From DASQPA01 sp035644215 (lineage in GTDB: Bacteria > Acidobacteriota > Thermoanaerobaculia > Multivoradales > UBA5704), in the NCBI GenBank assembly GCA_035644215.1, contig DASQPA010000439.1, positions 1-13,579 on the forward strand: a stretch of 13,579 nt of DNA. The letters run 5' to 3'. The notes beneath the pieces are model-generated. The model did not search any database and was not told the origin of the DNA. It was given only the letters and a program-made list of their open reading frames with translations. Position 1 is the stretch's first letter. Every line of letters begins with the position of its first letter. Shown here piece after piece: positions 1 through 8,754 of this stretch. Position numbers and translations under genes: made by a program.

Positions 1-47
1 TGGGCAAAGAGGGGCCCTTCCCGAAGCCGCCGTTCAGACCTCCCCAT
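1..47 (-). CDS. Possible start of a gene running off the left edge
   Basis: An ATG at 45-47 lies inside the last codons of the small antitoxin-like gene and opens a frame (beginning MGRSERRLREG) that stays open to the window edge. The 14-base overlap, with the start inside the codons for Ser-His-Gly, would suit translational coupling with a downstream partner, as expected if the upstream gene is the first half of a two-gene toxin-antitoxin-type module. Only 15 residues are visible and none are diagnostic, so this is a positional inference; the frame could be open by chance in high-GC DNA. Confidence 0.25.
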   Translation of the reverse strand, partial: MGRSERRLREGPLFA

Positions 48-243
48 GCGAGAGCCTCCGGGCCGCCTCGCGCGTCACCTGCTCCTCGCTCCAGTCCGGG
101 TGCTCGGCCGCCAGATGCGAGAGGAGCATCCTCCGCGCCGACTCGTACATGTCGCTCGCGATGGCGAGTCGCTCCGCTCCTGTCTTGGTACGCAGGACGG
201 CCGCCATCTCGTCGTCGACCACCTCGAACCCGTCGCGATCCAC
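34..243 (-). CDS. Small protein resembling Rv0078B-related antitoxins
   Basis: This is a 69-residue, helix-rich, charged protein with no signal peptide or membrane segment. The GTG start at 241-243 is chosen because a purine-rich GGGAAGG lies a few bases upstream; the first internal ATG (205-207) would give 57 residues. The gene follows pruA after only 11 bases, so it is probably cotranscribed. Its layout (EVVDDEMAAVLR, then AERLAIASDMYESARRML, then HPDWSEEQV and RRLSHGEV at the end) matches, from memory, the family called Rv0078B-related antitoxin, whose members usually end in RRLSHG and precede a second small gene. The assignment rests on recall of that pattern, not a search; a toxin partner is not visible because the window ends. 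Confidence 0.55.
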   Translation of the reverse strand: MDRDGFEVVDDEMAAVLRTKTGAERLAIASDMYESARRMLLSHLAAEHPDWSEEQVTREAARRLSHGEV

Positions 244-254
244 CGGCGCCTTCC

Positions 255-1886
<1,632 letters not shown>

Positions 1887-1935
1887 CGAGGATCTCCTCT
1901 CCTGGAGCTCTAGAGCGGCCAAGGGGATGGCCGAA

Positions 1936-1971
1936 GAGACCGCCGCCGGCTCAGCCGGCGGCGTGGGTCTC
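1936..1971 (-). terminator. Strong GC hairpin between the propeller gene and pruA
   Basis: CGCCGCCGGCT (1941-1951) and its exact complement (1953-1963) form a near-perfect stem; GAGAC (1936-1940) and GTCTC (1967-1971) extend it across a three-base bulge. It begins 37 bases past the propeller stop codon, a sensible place for a terminator, but no T-run follows on the minus strand. Alternatively it is a 5' stem in the pruA transcript, since a TACGAT -10-like hexamer (1973-1978, minus strand) sits immediately upstream. Confidence 0.45.
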
Positions 1972-2008
1972 CATCGTAGCCGCAGGGGCGGGGCGCCGTC
2001 CAGCGCCC

Positions 2009-3898
2009 TTAGTGGGAGAGCTCGTAGACGAACACCCCGGCCCCCGAGGTCGCGGCGTAGAGCCGCAAGGGGTCCCCGGGATCGAAGAGCAGCCGGGTCA
2101 GGCCGCGACCATAGAGCCCGCGGTCGAACCGCCGCCAGGTGGCGCCGCGATCCGGGCTCTGCTCGACCCCCTGCCCCGAGCCGAGATAGAGCACCCCGGG
2201 GTCGAGCGGGTCGACCGCGAACGCCATGGGGAAATCCCGGCGGCCGGTCAGGAGCTTCCAGTTGCGGCCGCCGTCGAAGCTCCCGGCGACCTTCACCTCG
2301 TCCGCGGCGAGGATCGTCCGCGGCGAGGTCGGGGCGACGAAGACTTTGCGCAGGAGATGGGCGCCGATCGTCGGCACGCCACCAGTCAGGAGCTTCCCCC
2401 AGGTCTGGCCGCCGTCCCGGCTGCGCCAGACGTCCAGATCGCGGACGAGGTAGACGGTCCCCGCCGTCAGCGGATCGGCCGCAACGTCGAAGATACCGCC
2501 GGGGAAGACCACGCTCCAGGTGGCGCCGCCATCGGTCGATTTCCGGAGGCCGCCGTCGGTGGCGGCATAGACGGTTTCGGCGTCTCCCCCGTCGACCGCC
2601 AGGGCGTGGACCGCCAGGTTGGAGACGGTCTGCCAGCTGTCGCCGCCGTCGGTGCTGCGGACGATCGCCTGGGTGGGGACGCGGGCCGCGTAGATCGTCC
2701 GCCCGTTGGCGGGGGCGACGACCAGGGCCGCGATCGAGTCGCCGGCGAGCACCTGGGACCAGGTGGCCCCACGGTCGAGCGAGCGCAGGATGCCGTAATC
2801 GGGGCCGCCGACGAAGAGGGCCTCGGGGCTGGCCGCGATCTCCAGCGTCGCGGCGAAGGTATTGACCAGCCCGCGGCCGCTCGCCCGCCAGAGGCCGCCG
2901 GAGTCCCCGCTCCGATAGATGCCGACGCCGCCGCCCGTGGCCGCGAGCAGGCGCCCCGCGGAGGCGGGATCGGGCGCCAGGGCGGAGACCGGTGCGGCGG
3001 GCAGCCCGAAGCTGGCGCTCTCCCAGGTCGCGCCTCCGTCCCGGGTGCGCTCCACGCCGCCCGAGGTCCCGACGTAGACGGTCTGCGGAGCAGTCGGGTC
3101 GATGGCGAGCGACTGCCCCACCACGCCGAGGACGACGGCCCAGTGCTGGCCGCCGTCGGTGCTCTTCTGCACCCCCTCGGCGCTCGCCGCCCAGACCGTG
3201 TCGTCGTGCACCGGGTCGACGGCCAGGGCCTGGACGATGGCGCGGCGCAGGGCGAACCAGGTCATGCCGCCGTCGACGCTCTTGTGCATCTGGGCGTTGT
3301 GACCGTAGCGGCCGATGTAGAGGCGGCGGGGGCGCAGCGGATCGACGGCCAGGGCGGTGACGTCGAAACGAAAGATCGGCAGCGGCTCGAAGCCGTGAGT
3401 CAGGAGCTGCCAGCGGACGCCGAAATCGGAGCTCTTGTAGATGCCGTTCTCGGTGCCGGCGTAGACGATGCCGCTCTGCTGGGAGTCGACGGCCAGGTTG
3501 TGGATCGCGAGCGGAAGGACCGGGCGGGCGCTCTGCCAGGTGGCGCCGCCGTCGGTGCTGCGGTACGGCCCGCTGGGGGTGCCGGCATAGACCCGGTCGG
3601 GGTCGTGCGGATCGATCGCGAGCGCGGTGACGAACGGGTCGCCGAGCCCGAAGCTCGCCGGCCGCCAGGTCGCCCCGCCGTCGTCGCTGCGCTCCACTCC
3701 CCCCTCGGCCAGGCCGGCATAGAGGATAGCGCCGTTGGAGGGCGCCCGCCCGAGGCTCAGGACGCGCGACCCGGCCGTCTCCGGGCCGATCGGGGTCCAA
3801 GCATTGACGCCCGCCATCGCGGACCGGGATGCCGCGAGGCCGAGAACGAAGACGAAAGGCATTCCCACCCAGCTCCTGCCCTGCCGTGGCTGTCGCAT
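2009..3898 (-). CDS. Secreted Asp-box (BNR/sortilin-like) beta-propeller protein
   Basis: This 629-residue protein has a signal peptide (basic start, hydrophobic core about 11-23, likely cleavage after AMA at residue 29). The rest is built almost entirely of Asp-box repeats of the form S-x-D-x-G-x-T-W. I count 13, with the boxes starting near residues 71, 114, 156, 207, 246, 285, 330, 373, 415, 454, 493, 540 and 581, alternating with AVDP...VYAG strands. This is the architecture of BNR/VPS10-type propellers, which bind or process glycans or proteins; no catalytic sialidase arginines are evident, so I call no enzyme activity. The ATG at 3896-3898 has an excellent AAGGAGGGG ribosome binding site. 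It starts 21 bases after the GT64-like gene, so the two are probably one operon exporting and decorating a surface product. That functional link is inference. Confidence 0.85.
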   Translation of the reverse strand: MRQPRQGRSWVGMPFVFVLGLAASRSAMAGVNAWTPIGPETAGSRVLSLGRAPSNGAILYAGLAEGGVERSDDGGATWRPASFGLGDPFVTALAIDPHDPDRVYAGTPSGPYRSTDGGATWQSARPVLPLAIHNLAVDSQQSGIVYAGTENGIYKSSDFGVRWQLLTHGFEPLPIFRFDVTALAVDPLRPRRLYIGRYGHNAQMHKSVDGGMTWFALRRAIVQALAVDPVHDDTVWAASAEGVQKSTDGGQHWAVVLGVVGQSLAIDPTAPQTVYVGTSGGVERTRDGGATWESASFGLPAAPVSALAPDPASAGRLLAATGGGVGIYRSGDSGGLWRASGRGLVNTFAATLEIAASPEALFVGGPDYGILRSLDRGATWSQVLAGDSIAALVVAPANGRTIYAARVPTQAIVRSTDGGDSWQTVSNLAVHALAVDGGDAETVYAATDGGLRKSTDGGATWSVVFPGGIFDVAADPLTAGTVYLVRDLDVWRSRDGGQTWGKLLTGGVPTIGAHLLRKVFVAPTSPRTILAADEVKVAGSFDGGRNWKLLTGRRDFPMAFAVDPLDPGVLYLGSGQGVEQSPDRGATWRRFDRGLYGRGLTRLLFDPGDPLRLYAATSGAGVFVYELSH

Positions 3899-3919
3899 GC
3901 TCGAGCCCCTCCTTTCCTT

Positions 3920-4840
3920 TCATTCTATCGGAGATCCTGGGAAAGGCCGGCCGGAGCGGGAGACCGTCTCCCGGAGATGGTCGTGGAGGCGCAGCCGCTC
4001 GACGAAGAAATTGCCATGGGAGCGCCAGGTGGCGACCATCGTCTCCCAGGAGGTACATTGGAGGAAGCCGCCGATCTCGTGGATGCGGGGGCGGCCCGTG
4101 CCGGTGAAGCTGAGGACGATGTCCTCGCCGTTGCCGACGGCGTTCGGATCGTTCCACCCCAGGGAGCCGTAGATCTCGACGCAGCGGCGGGCCTGCTCGG
4201 CGGTGAAGGCGTAGTAGCCGGTGAGATGATCAACCGTGCCCTCCCCGGTGACCGTGGGATCGAAGGGGTAGCCGGGCAGGTGCTCCACCTGCCGCCGCAC
4301 CTCCCCCCGGATGCCATGGGGGACGGCCGGCTCTTCCACCAGGCCCCGGAAGATCGTCTCGATCTGACCGGGGTAGAGGAAGATGTCGTCGTCCGGGGAG
4401 AGGAGGTAGCCGTTTTCGTCCCCGCGCTCCGCCGCCAGGGAGAAGCGCATCCCCTGGCGAGTGCGCACCAGCTGCTGGATCAGCTCGATCCGCGGGTCGT
4501 CGAGCCGCAAGTGACGGGTGAGGTCGACGTCCGGATTGTTGTTGCTGACGATCACCCGGGTCACGAAGTCGCACCGGAGATAGCCACGGACGAGCCACTC
4601 GATGTTCTGCGGCCGCCGGTAGCTGAGGAGCACCACGGTACACCGCGCCGGCCCCCGGGCGGGGCGTCGGGGGCCGAAGGTGACGGCCAGGCAGTACCAG
4701 CTCAAGCGCAGCAGGTGCACCGGCAGCACCAGGGTCGACAGCAGCGCCCGGCGGGCGTAGACGAGCCCGCGGTCGCGACGGCCGCGGCGGCCGTACGCGG
4801 AGGCCACTTGATGGGCGAAGAAGCGATAGTAACTTCTCAT
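3920..4840 (-). CDS. GT64 (exostosin C-terminal-like) glycosyltransferase
   Basis: This 306-residue protein has a basic N-terminus and a hydrophobic stretch (about 33-54) that may associate it with the inner membrane. A GT-A type domain follows: TVVLLSYRRPQNI (68-80) and VIVSNNN (96-102), then the metal- and nucleotide-sugar-binding DxD as DDDI (150-153), and NGEDIVLSF (237-245), which resembles the CEDI-x-x-NF motif of GT64 enzymes. Such enzymes transfer sugars from UDP-sugars during glycan assembly; substrate and product cannot be told here. The ATG at 4838-4840 has no clear Shine-Dalgarno sequence, and no better start is seen upstream. It is followed 21 bases later by the secreted propeller gene, probably cotranscribed. 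GT64 family membership is from motif recall, not a search. Confidence 0.75.
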   Translation of the reverse strand: MRSYYRFFAHQVASAYGRRGRRDRGLVYARRALLSTLVLPVHLLRLSWYCLAVTFGPRRPARGPARCTVVLLSYRRPQNIEWLVRGYLRCDFVTRVIVSNNNPDVDLTRHLRLDDPRIELIQQLVRTRQGMRFSLAAERGDENGYLLSPDDDIFLYPGQIETIFRGLVEEPAVPHGIRGEVRRQVEHLPGYPFDPTVTGEGTVDHLTGYYAFTAEQARRCVEIYGSLGWNDPNAVGNGEDIVLSFTGTGRPRIHEIGGFLQCTSWETMVATWRSHGNFFVERLRLHDHLRETVSRSGRPFPGSPIE

Positions 4841-4863
4841 ACAACCATGGGGTACAGCAGGGT

Positions 4864-4883
4864 CGCTGCAGGGAGCCGCAGCG
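4864..4883 (-). other. Six-base-pair hairpin between two minus-strand genes
   Basis: CGCTGC (4864-4869) and GCAGCG (4878-4883) can pair around an eight-base loop in the 61-base gap between the small membrane protein gene and the glycosyltransferase gene. No T-run follows it on the minus strand, so termination is doubtful. It may simply reflect the high GC content. Confidence 0.2.
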
Positions 4884-4901
4884 GCGGCCCTCCGCGGGTG
4901 C

Positions 4902-5327
4902 TTACCCGTCGGAGGTGGAGTCCGTCGCCGCCAAAGCTGTCTGGTAGCCGGGCCAGGCGTGGAGCAGGTACGCCCCGAAGGGAATCCACCAGAGGAAGTC
5001 GTTGGTGACGCAGAGCACGATCGAGCGCAGCGGCCAGTCCCCGCGCACGATCGCCACGGCGAGGCCGATGGGCCCCAGGACCTTCCCGAGGAGCCCCACG
5101 AAGGCGATCAGGAAGCCCCGGCGCGGATCGCGCGCCACCTCCAGGTAGAGGATGCCGTAGACCCCCACGATCATCCCGATGCAGGCGAAGAGCTGCGGAT
5201 AGTTGGCCGGCGGCATGCCGGCGAAGACGAACAGCCACTGCGGCCGGAGCGCGGAGAAGAGCCCCCAGGCCAGGTTGTAGATCCCGGCCAGGAGGAAGAG
5301 GTAGCGGTAGGCGCGTTCGTGCTTCAT
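4902..5327 (-). CDS. Small four-helix conserved membrane protein
   Basis: This 141-residue protein has about four hydrophobic helices (near 8-26, 47-64, 72-93 and 103-123). Conserved-looking turns are GMPPANYP (37-44), GVYG (55-58), GLLGKVLGPIG (78-88) and TND-FLWWIPF (108-117). I recognise this pattern from small hypothetical inner-membrane proteins of several phyla, some of which carry doubtful names in databases, but I know of no established function. The start at 5325-5327 follows the DUF423 gene by 17 bases, suggesting one transcript; no clear ribosome binding site is seen. The last 15 residues are polar. Confidence 0.7.
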   Translation of the reverse strand: MKHERAYRYLFLLAGIYNLAWGLFSALRPQWLFVFAGMPPANYPQLFACIGMIVGVYGILYLEVARDPRRGFLIAFVGLLGKVLGPIGLAVAIVRGDWPLRSIVLCVTNDFLWWIPFGAYLLHAWPGYQTALAATDSTSDG

Positions 5328-5344
5328 AGGGCGACGAAGCCGAC

Positions 5345-5728
5345 CTATCCCGCCTGCACCATGGCCGCCCAGCCGAAGAGGAGGAGGCCGGCGATCATCA
5401 GGAGCCCGCCCAGGGGGGTGATGGCCCCCAGCCAGCGGGGGCCGCCCAGGGCGAGGCTCGCGACCGTGCCGCTGAAGATCAGGGTGCCCAGGGCGAGGCA
5501 CAACCCGGCGGCACCATAGCCTCGGGTCTGGCTGGGGGCGACGCCGCGCGCGGCGAGGCCCAGGAGGAGGAGGGAGAAGGCGCCGTACATGAGATAGCGG
5601 GCGGCGGTCTCCCAGAGGGCCAGGTGATGGGCGTCCAGGCGGTCGGCCAGGGCGTGGGCGCCAAAGGCGCCGGCGATGACGGCCAAGGCGGTGGCGAAAG
5701 CGCCGATCGAGATCCAGTTGGCGTTCAT
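5345..5728 (-). CDS. DUF423 family membrane protein (YgdD-like)
   Basis: This 127-residue integral membrane protein has four predicted helices. The N-terminal GAFGAHAL (21-28) and the following LxxWETAARYLMYGAFSLLLLG are hallmarks of DUF423, a family of short inner-membrane proteins without an established biochemical role; the length is typical. The ATG at 5726-5728 is preceded by GGAGG at good spacing. It heads the left-hand minus-strand gene run and is divergent from the phospholipid genes, with a TACAAT -10-like hexamer about 20 bases upstream of its start. Confidence 0.9.
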   Translation of the reverse strand: MNANWISIGAFATALAVIAGAFGAHALADRLDAHHLALWETAARYLMYGAFSLLLLGLAARGVAPSQTRGYGAAGLCLALGTLIFSGTVASLALGGPRWLGAITPLGGLLMIAGLLLFGWAAMVQAG

Positions 5729-5748
5729 GAGTCCTCCGTTCGGCGGCG

Positions 5749-5754
5749 ATTGTA
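5749..5754 (-). promoter_or_regulatory. Candidate -10 element for the DUF423 gene
   Basis: TACAAT reads on the minus strand 20 bases upstream of the DUF423 start codon, embedded in GCTACAATC. The same nine bases occur before the TPR-thioredoxin gene (8739-8747). I see no good -35 hexamer at 15-18 bases, so this is only a candidate. Confidence 0.35.
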
Positions 5755-5759
5755 GCTAA

Positions 5760-5882
5760 GATACCCTGGAACCGCTCGACTCCTGGGAGCCTCGTCCATG
5801 CCTGACCGGCCTCTGGGATCACGACCAGGGAGATCGGCACTGGGTGTACGCGCGCCAGGAGCGGTTCCATCTCGTCCGCTGA
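5760..5882 (+). pseudogene. Possible orphan gene tail in the divergent intergenic region
   Basis: Between a stop at 5757-5759 and a TGA at 5880-5882 there is a 40-codon frame without a plausible start codon. Its last 26 codons (CTG at 5802 onward: LTGLWDHDQGDRHW, then VYARQERFHLVR) have G or C at about 22 of 26 third positions and a protein-like composition rich in W, D, H and R. It looks like the end of a gene whose beginning is missing. The opposite strand is also open here, so coding bias does not settle the matter, and I recognise no family. Confidence 0.2.
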
Positions 5883-5909
5883 GGCGATGGGAGGAGGAGA
5901 TATCGCGGC

Positions 5910-6586
5910 ATGGCGAGCATCTATGATCTGAAGCCCGCCTTCCAGGGGCTGCTGCGGCCGCTCTGCCGGGGCCTGGCGCGGCTGGGGGTGACGGCGAACC
6001 AGGTGACGGTGGCGGCGATGCTCCTCTCGCTCGCGACCGGCGCCTTCCTCGCCGCCCGGCCCGGGGCACGCGGGCCGCTCCTCCTCGTCCCCGCCGTGCT
6101 CTTCGTGCGCATGGCGTTGAACGCGATCGACGGCATGCTGGCCCGCGAGCACGGCATGAAGAGCGCCCTGGGCGGACTCCTGAACGAGATCGGGGACGTG
6201 GTGTCGGACGCCGCCCTCTACCTTCCTCTCGCCCTGGTGCCGGGGATCGAGCCCTGGGCGATCGTCGTCGCGGTGCTCCTCGCCGGCCTGACCGAGATGA
6301 CCGGGGTGGTGGCGGTCCAGATCGGCGCCTCCCGGCGCTACGACGGCCCGATGGGGAAGAGCGACCGCGCTTTCGTCTTCGGCGTCGTCTGCCTCGCCCT
6401 GGGGGTCGGCGCCCGGACGGGCTGGTGGACCGACTTCGTCATTGGCGCGATCCTGGCGGCGCTCGCCGTGACCGTGCTCAATCGGGGGAGGAAGGCGTTG
6501 CGGGAGGTGAAAACCCTCACCCCCGGCCCCTCTCCCGGCCCGCCCTCCCCCACCTCCGGGAGAGGGGAGTCCGGTCGTAGGAAGAG

Positions 6587-6590
<4 letters not shown>
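5910..6590 (+). CDS. CDP-alcohol phosphatidyltransferase, YnbA-like
   Basis: This 226-residue multi-helix membrane enzyme belongs to the family that joins an alcohol to the phosphatidyl group of CDP-diacylglycerol, releasing CMP. The family signature is present as DG-x2-AR-x8-G (D74 to G88), with D96 in the last motif position. Two usual aspartates are asparagine: N71 (first position) and N92 (third). As I recall, E. coli YnbA shares these asparagines and the downstream GPxGKSDRA (here 146-153), so this looks like a subfamily trait rather than decay. The alcohol substrate is unknown. The ATG at 5910-5912 follows a GGAGGAG stretch. The last 26 or so residues (LTPGPSPG...) are encoded by a palindromic repeat and are probably not part of the ancestral enzyme. 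The stop overlaps the next start as ATGA. Confidence 0.85.
6527..6567. repeat. REP-like palindromic repeat inside the 3' end of a coding region
   Basis: A perfect 12-base inverted repeat, CCCCTCTCCCGG (6527-6538) and CCGGGAGAGGGG (6556-6567), encloses a 17-base loop. Together with the preceding CCCTCACCCCCGGCCCC this is the composition of the widespread intergenic palindromes whose translation reads LTPGPSP. Here it lies in frame at the end of the YnbA-like gene, 20 bases before the start of the cytidylyltransferase gene. It may have been copied in as a REP-like element and could affect mRNA stability or translation between the two genes. Confidence 0.75.
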
Positions 6591-7582
<992 letters not shown>

Positions 7583-7594
7583 GGCGATCCGCCG

Positions 7595-8236
7595 ATGAGC
7601 CGGGTCCTGCGATCCCTCTTTTTCTGGCTGGTGGCGCGGCCCATCGTCCTGGTGGGGCTGGGGTTGAACGTCCGCCACCGCGAGCGGCTGCCGGCGGCGG
7701 GTCCCGCCATCCTGGTCGCCAACCACAACAGCCACCTCGACACGGTGGTCCTAATGACTCTCCTCCCCAGCCGCCTCCTGCCCAAGCTCCGGCCGGTGGC
7801 GGCAGCCGACTATTTCCTGCGCAACCGCCTCCTCGCCTGGTTCGCTCTGGAGATCGTCGGCATCCTCCCCATCGTTCGTGGAGGGAGGGCGGCGGGGACC
7901 GACCCGCTCGCCGCGGTCCACGCGTCGCTCGAGCGCGGCGAGATCGTCCTCCTCTTTCCGGAAGGGTCGCGCGGCGAGCCCGAGCGGCTCGCCGACTTCA
8001 AGAGCGGGGTGGCCCACCTGGCCCTCGCCCATCCCGAGGTGCCGGTGATCCCGGTCTTCCTCCACGGTCTGGGCAAGTCGCTGCCCAAGGGCTCGGCCGT
8101 CCCCGTCCCCTTCTTCTGCGACGTCTTCGTCGGCGAGCCGCTGCCCAGGACGGAGGACCGGAAGCTCTACATGCAGGAGTTGCGGGAGAGGATGGACGCC
8201 CTGGCCGCGGAGGGACGGTTCGCGACCTGGGAGTGA
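7595..8236 (+). CDS. Lysophospholipid acyltransferase (PlsC family)
   Basis: This 213-residue protein has an N-terminal hydrophobic anchor (about 7-24) and the acyltransferase motifs in order: NHNSHLD (43-49, catalytic H44 and D49 in the H-x4-D arrangement), FPEGSR (121-126, glycerol-phosphate contact) and VPVIPVFLHG (149-158). Members transfer an acyl chain from acyl-ACP or acyl-CoA to a lysophospholipid such as 1-acyl-glycerol-3-phosphate, giving phosphatidic acid, which is the substrate of the cytidylyltransferase upstream. It starts 12 bases after that gene with GAGG nearby, so the three genes form one operon. Whether it is the housekeeping PlsC or a specialised copy cannot be decided here. 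Confidence 0.9.
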   Translation: MSRVLRSLFFWLVARPIVLVGLGLNVRHRERLPAAGPAILVANHNSHLDTVVLMTLLPSRLLPKLRPVAAADYFLRNRLLAWFALEIVGILPIVRGGRAAGTDPLAAVHASLERGEIVLLFPEGSRGEPERLADFKSGVAHLALAHPEVPVIPVFLHGLGKSLPKGSAVPVPFFCDVFVGEPLPRTEDRKLYMQELRERMDALAAEGRFATWE

Positions 8237-8263
8237 ACAGATTCTACGGAAATCGCCCGGCTC

Positions 8264-8292
8264 TTGTCCCGCTTGCCCGAACCGGCTACACT
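8264..8292 (+). promoter_or_regulatory. Candidate sigma-70-type promoter for the small secreted protein gene
   Basis: TTGTCC (8264-8269) and TACACT (8287-8292) are separated by exactly 17 bases, and each matches the consensus hexamer at four of six positions. Transcription would begin near 8299, leaving a leader of roughly 145 bases before the coding region. The region starts 28 bases after the acyltransferase stop codon. Confidence 0.55.
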
Positions 8293-8323
8293 CTTACGCC
8301 AAGAGAGCTGTGGTAAAAAATTT

Positions 8324-8396
8324 AGAAGTACCCTGTGGGAGCTATCGGGAGGGCTGCTTGTGTAGCCCTGCTCTCTCCAGGGTGATCTGTACTTCT
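8324..8396 (+). other. Strongly foldable 5' leader (possible structured RNA)
   Basis: Nested pairings can be read directly: AGAAGTAC (8324-8331) with GTACTTCT (8389-8396); CCTG (8332-8335) with CAGG (8378-8381) after a seven-base bulge; GAGC (8339-8342) with GCTC (8370-8373); and AGGGCT (8350-8355) with AGCCCT (8364-8369) around an eight-base loop. Together they make one long imperfect hairpin of about 73 bases inside the leader, upstream of the ribosome binding site at 8433-8439. I do not recognise a named riboswitch class. It could be a cis-regulatory RNA, a processed small RNA or a stabilising stem. Confidence 0.5.
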
Positions 8397-8432
8397 TCCA
8401 TCGCGGGAGGGGCTTCTGGCCTCGTCCCTTTC

Positions 8433-8439
8433 AAAGGAG
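8433..8439 (+). promoter_or_regulatory. Ribosome binding site deciding the start of the small secreted protein
   Basis: AAAGGAG lies only two bases before an ATG (8442-8444) but eight bases before an in-frame GTG (8448-8450). Spacing favours the GTG, which gives a protein beginning with a typical basic signal-peptide start (MKRK). Confidence 0.65.
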
Positions 8440-8447
8440 AGATGACT

Positions 8448-8678
8448 GTGAAAAGAAAGCTTGCTTTCGCCGTCCTTATCGTTGTCCTGGCAGCTTTCGG
8501 AACCGTCGCTACCCTCGCGGACAGCCAGGGCAAGGTCGACATCTGCCACATCCCGCCGGGCAATCCCGACAACGCTCACATGATCAACGTGAGCGTCAAC
8601 GCCATCCCGGCGCACATCGCACACGGCGACCCCCCTCCGGGGCAACAGTGCGGGGGCGGTCCTCCGCCGCAGCAGTAA
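8448..8678 (+). CDS. Tiny secreted Cys/His-rich protein with CHIPPGNP...HxxHGD motif
   Basis: This protein has 76 residues (78 if the ATG at 8442 is used). A signal peptide (MKRK followed by a hydrophobic run) probably ends near the ATLA or ADS residues, leaving about 50 mature residues. The mature part is one copy of a motif I recognise in many secreted bacterial proteins, often at the end of larger proteins: ICHIPPGNPDNAHMI, then AHIAHGD, then a final Cys. It carries two Cys and four His (CH pair, single H, HxxH), which suggests metal binding or a disulfide-stapled fold, but no function is established to my knowledge. The tail is Gly/Pro/Gln-rich. The gene stands alone, between a promoter with a folded leader and a terminator. 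Confidence 0.8.
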   Translation: MKRKLAFAVLIVVLAAFGTVATLADSQGKVDICHIPPGNPDNAHMINVSVNAIPAHIAHGDPPPGQQCGGGPPPQQ

Positions 8679-8699
8679 ACCGCCGCCCTGCGATACGGT

Positions 8700-8727
8700 G
8701 TGGGGAACCCTCCGGGGGTTTCCCCAC
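8700..8727 (+). terminator. Stem-loop terminator after the small secreted protein gene
   Basis: GTGGGGAACCC (8700-8710) pairs with GGGTTTCCCCAC (8716-8727), with one bulged T and a five-base loop, 22 bases after the stop codon. The following bases (CTCTCTTCC) are pyrimidine-rich rather than a clean T-run. Confidence 0.65.
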
Positions 8728-8740
8728 CTCTCTTCCTTGC

Positions 8741-8746
8741 TACAAT
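8741..8746 (+). promoter_or_regulatory. Candidate -10 element giving a leaderless transcript
   Basis: TACAAT ends eight bases before the ATG at 8755, so transcription would start at or within a base or two of the start codon. No Shine-Dalgarno sequence is present in the preceding 20 bases, which fits a leaderless mRNA. No clear -35 is visible; its place is taken by the terminator stem upstream. Confidence 0.4.
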
Positions 8747-8754
8747 CTTCCGGC

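Noticed and set aside
2012..5008. A 998-codon plus-strand open frame antisense to the propeller and glycosyltransferase genes
   Set aside because: Composition is typical of antisense frames in high-GC DNA and it contradicts three well-supported minus-strand genes.
8310..8447. An upstream GTG at 8310 extending the small secreted protein to 122 residues
   Set aside because: It would place 40 or so unlikely residues before a clean signal peptide, lacks a ribosome binding site, and runs through the folded leader.
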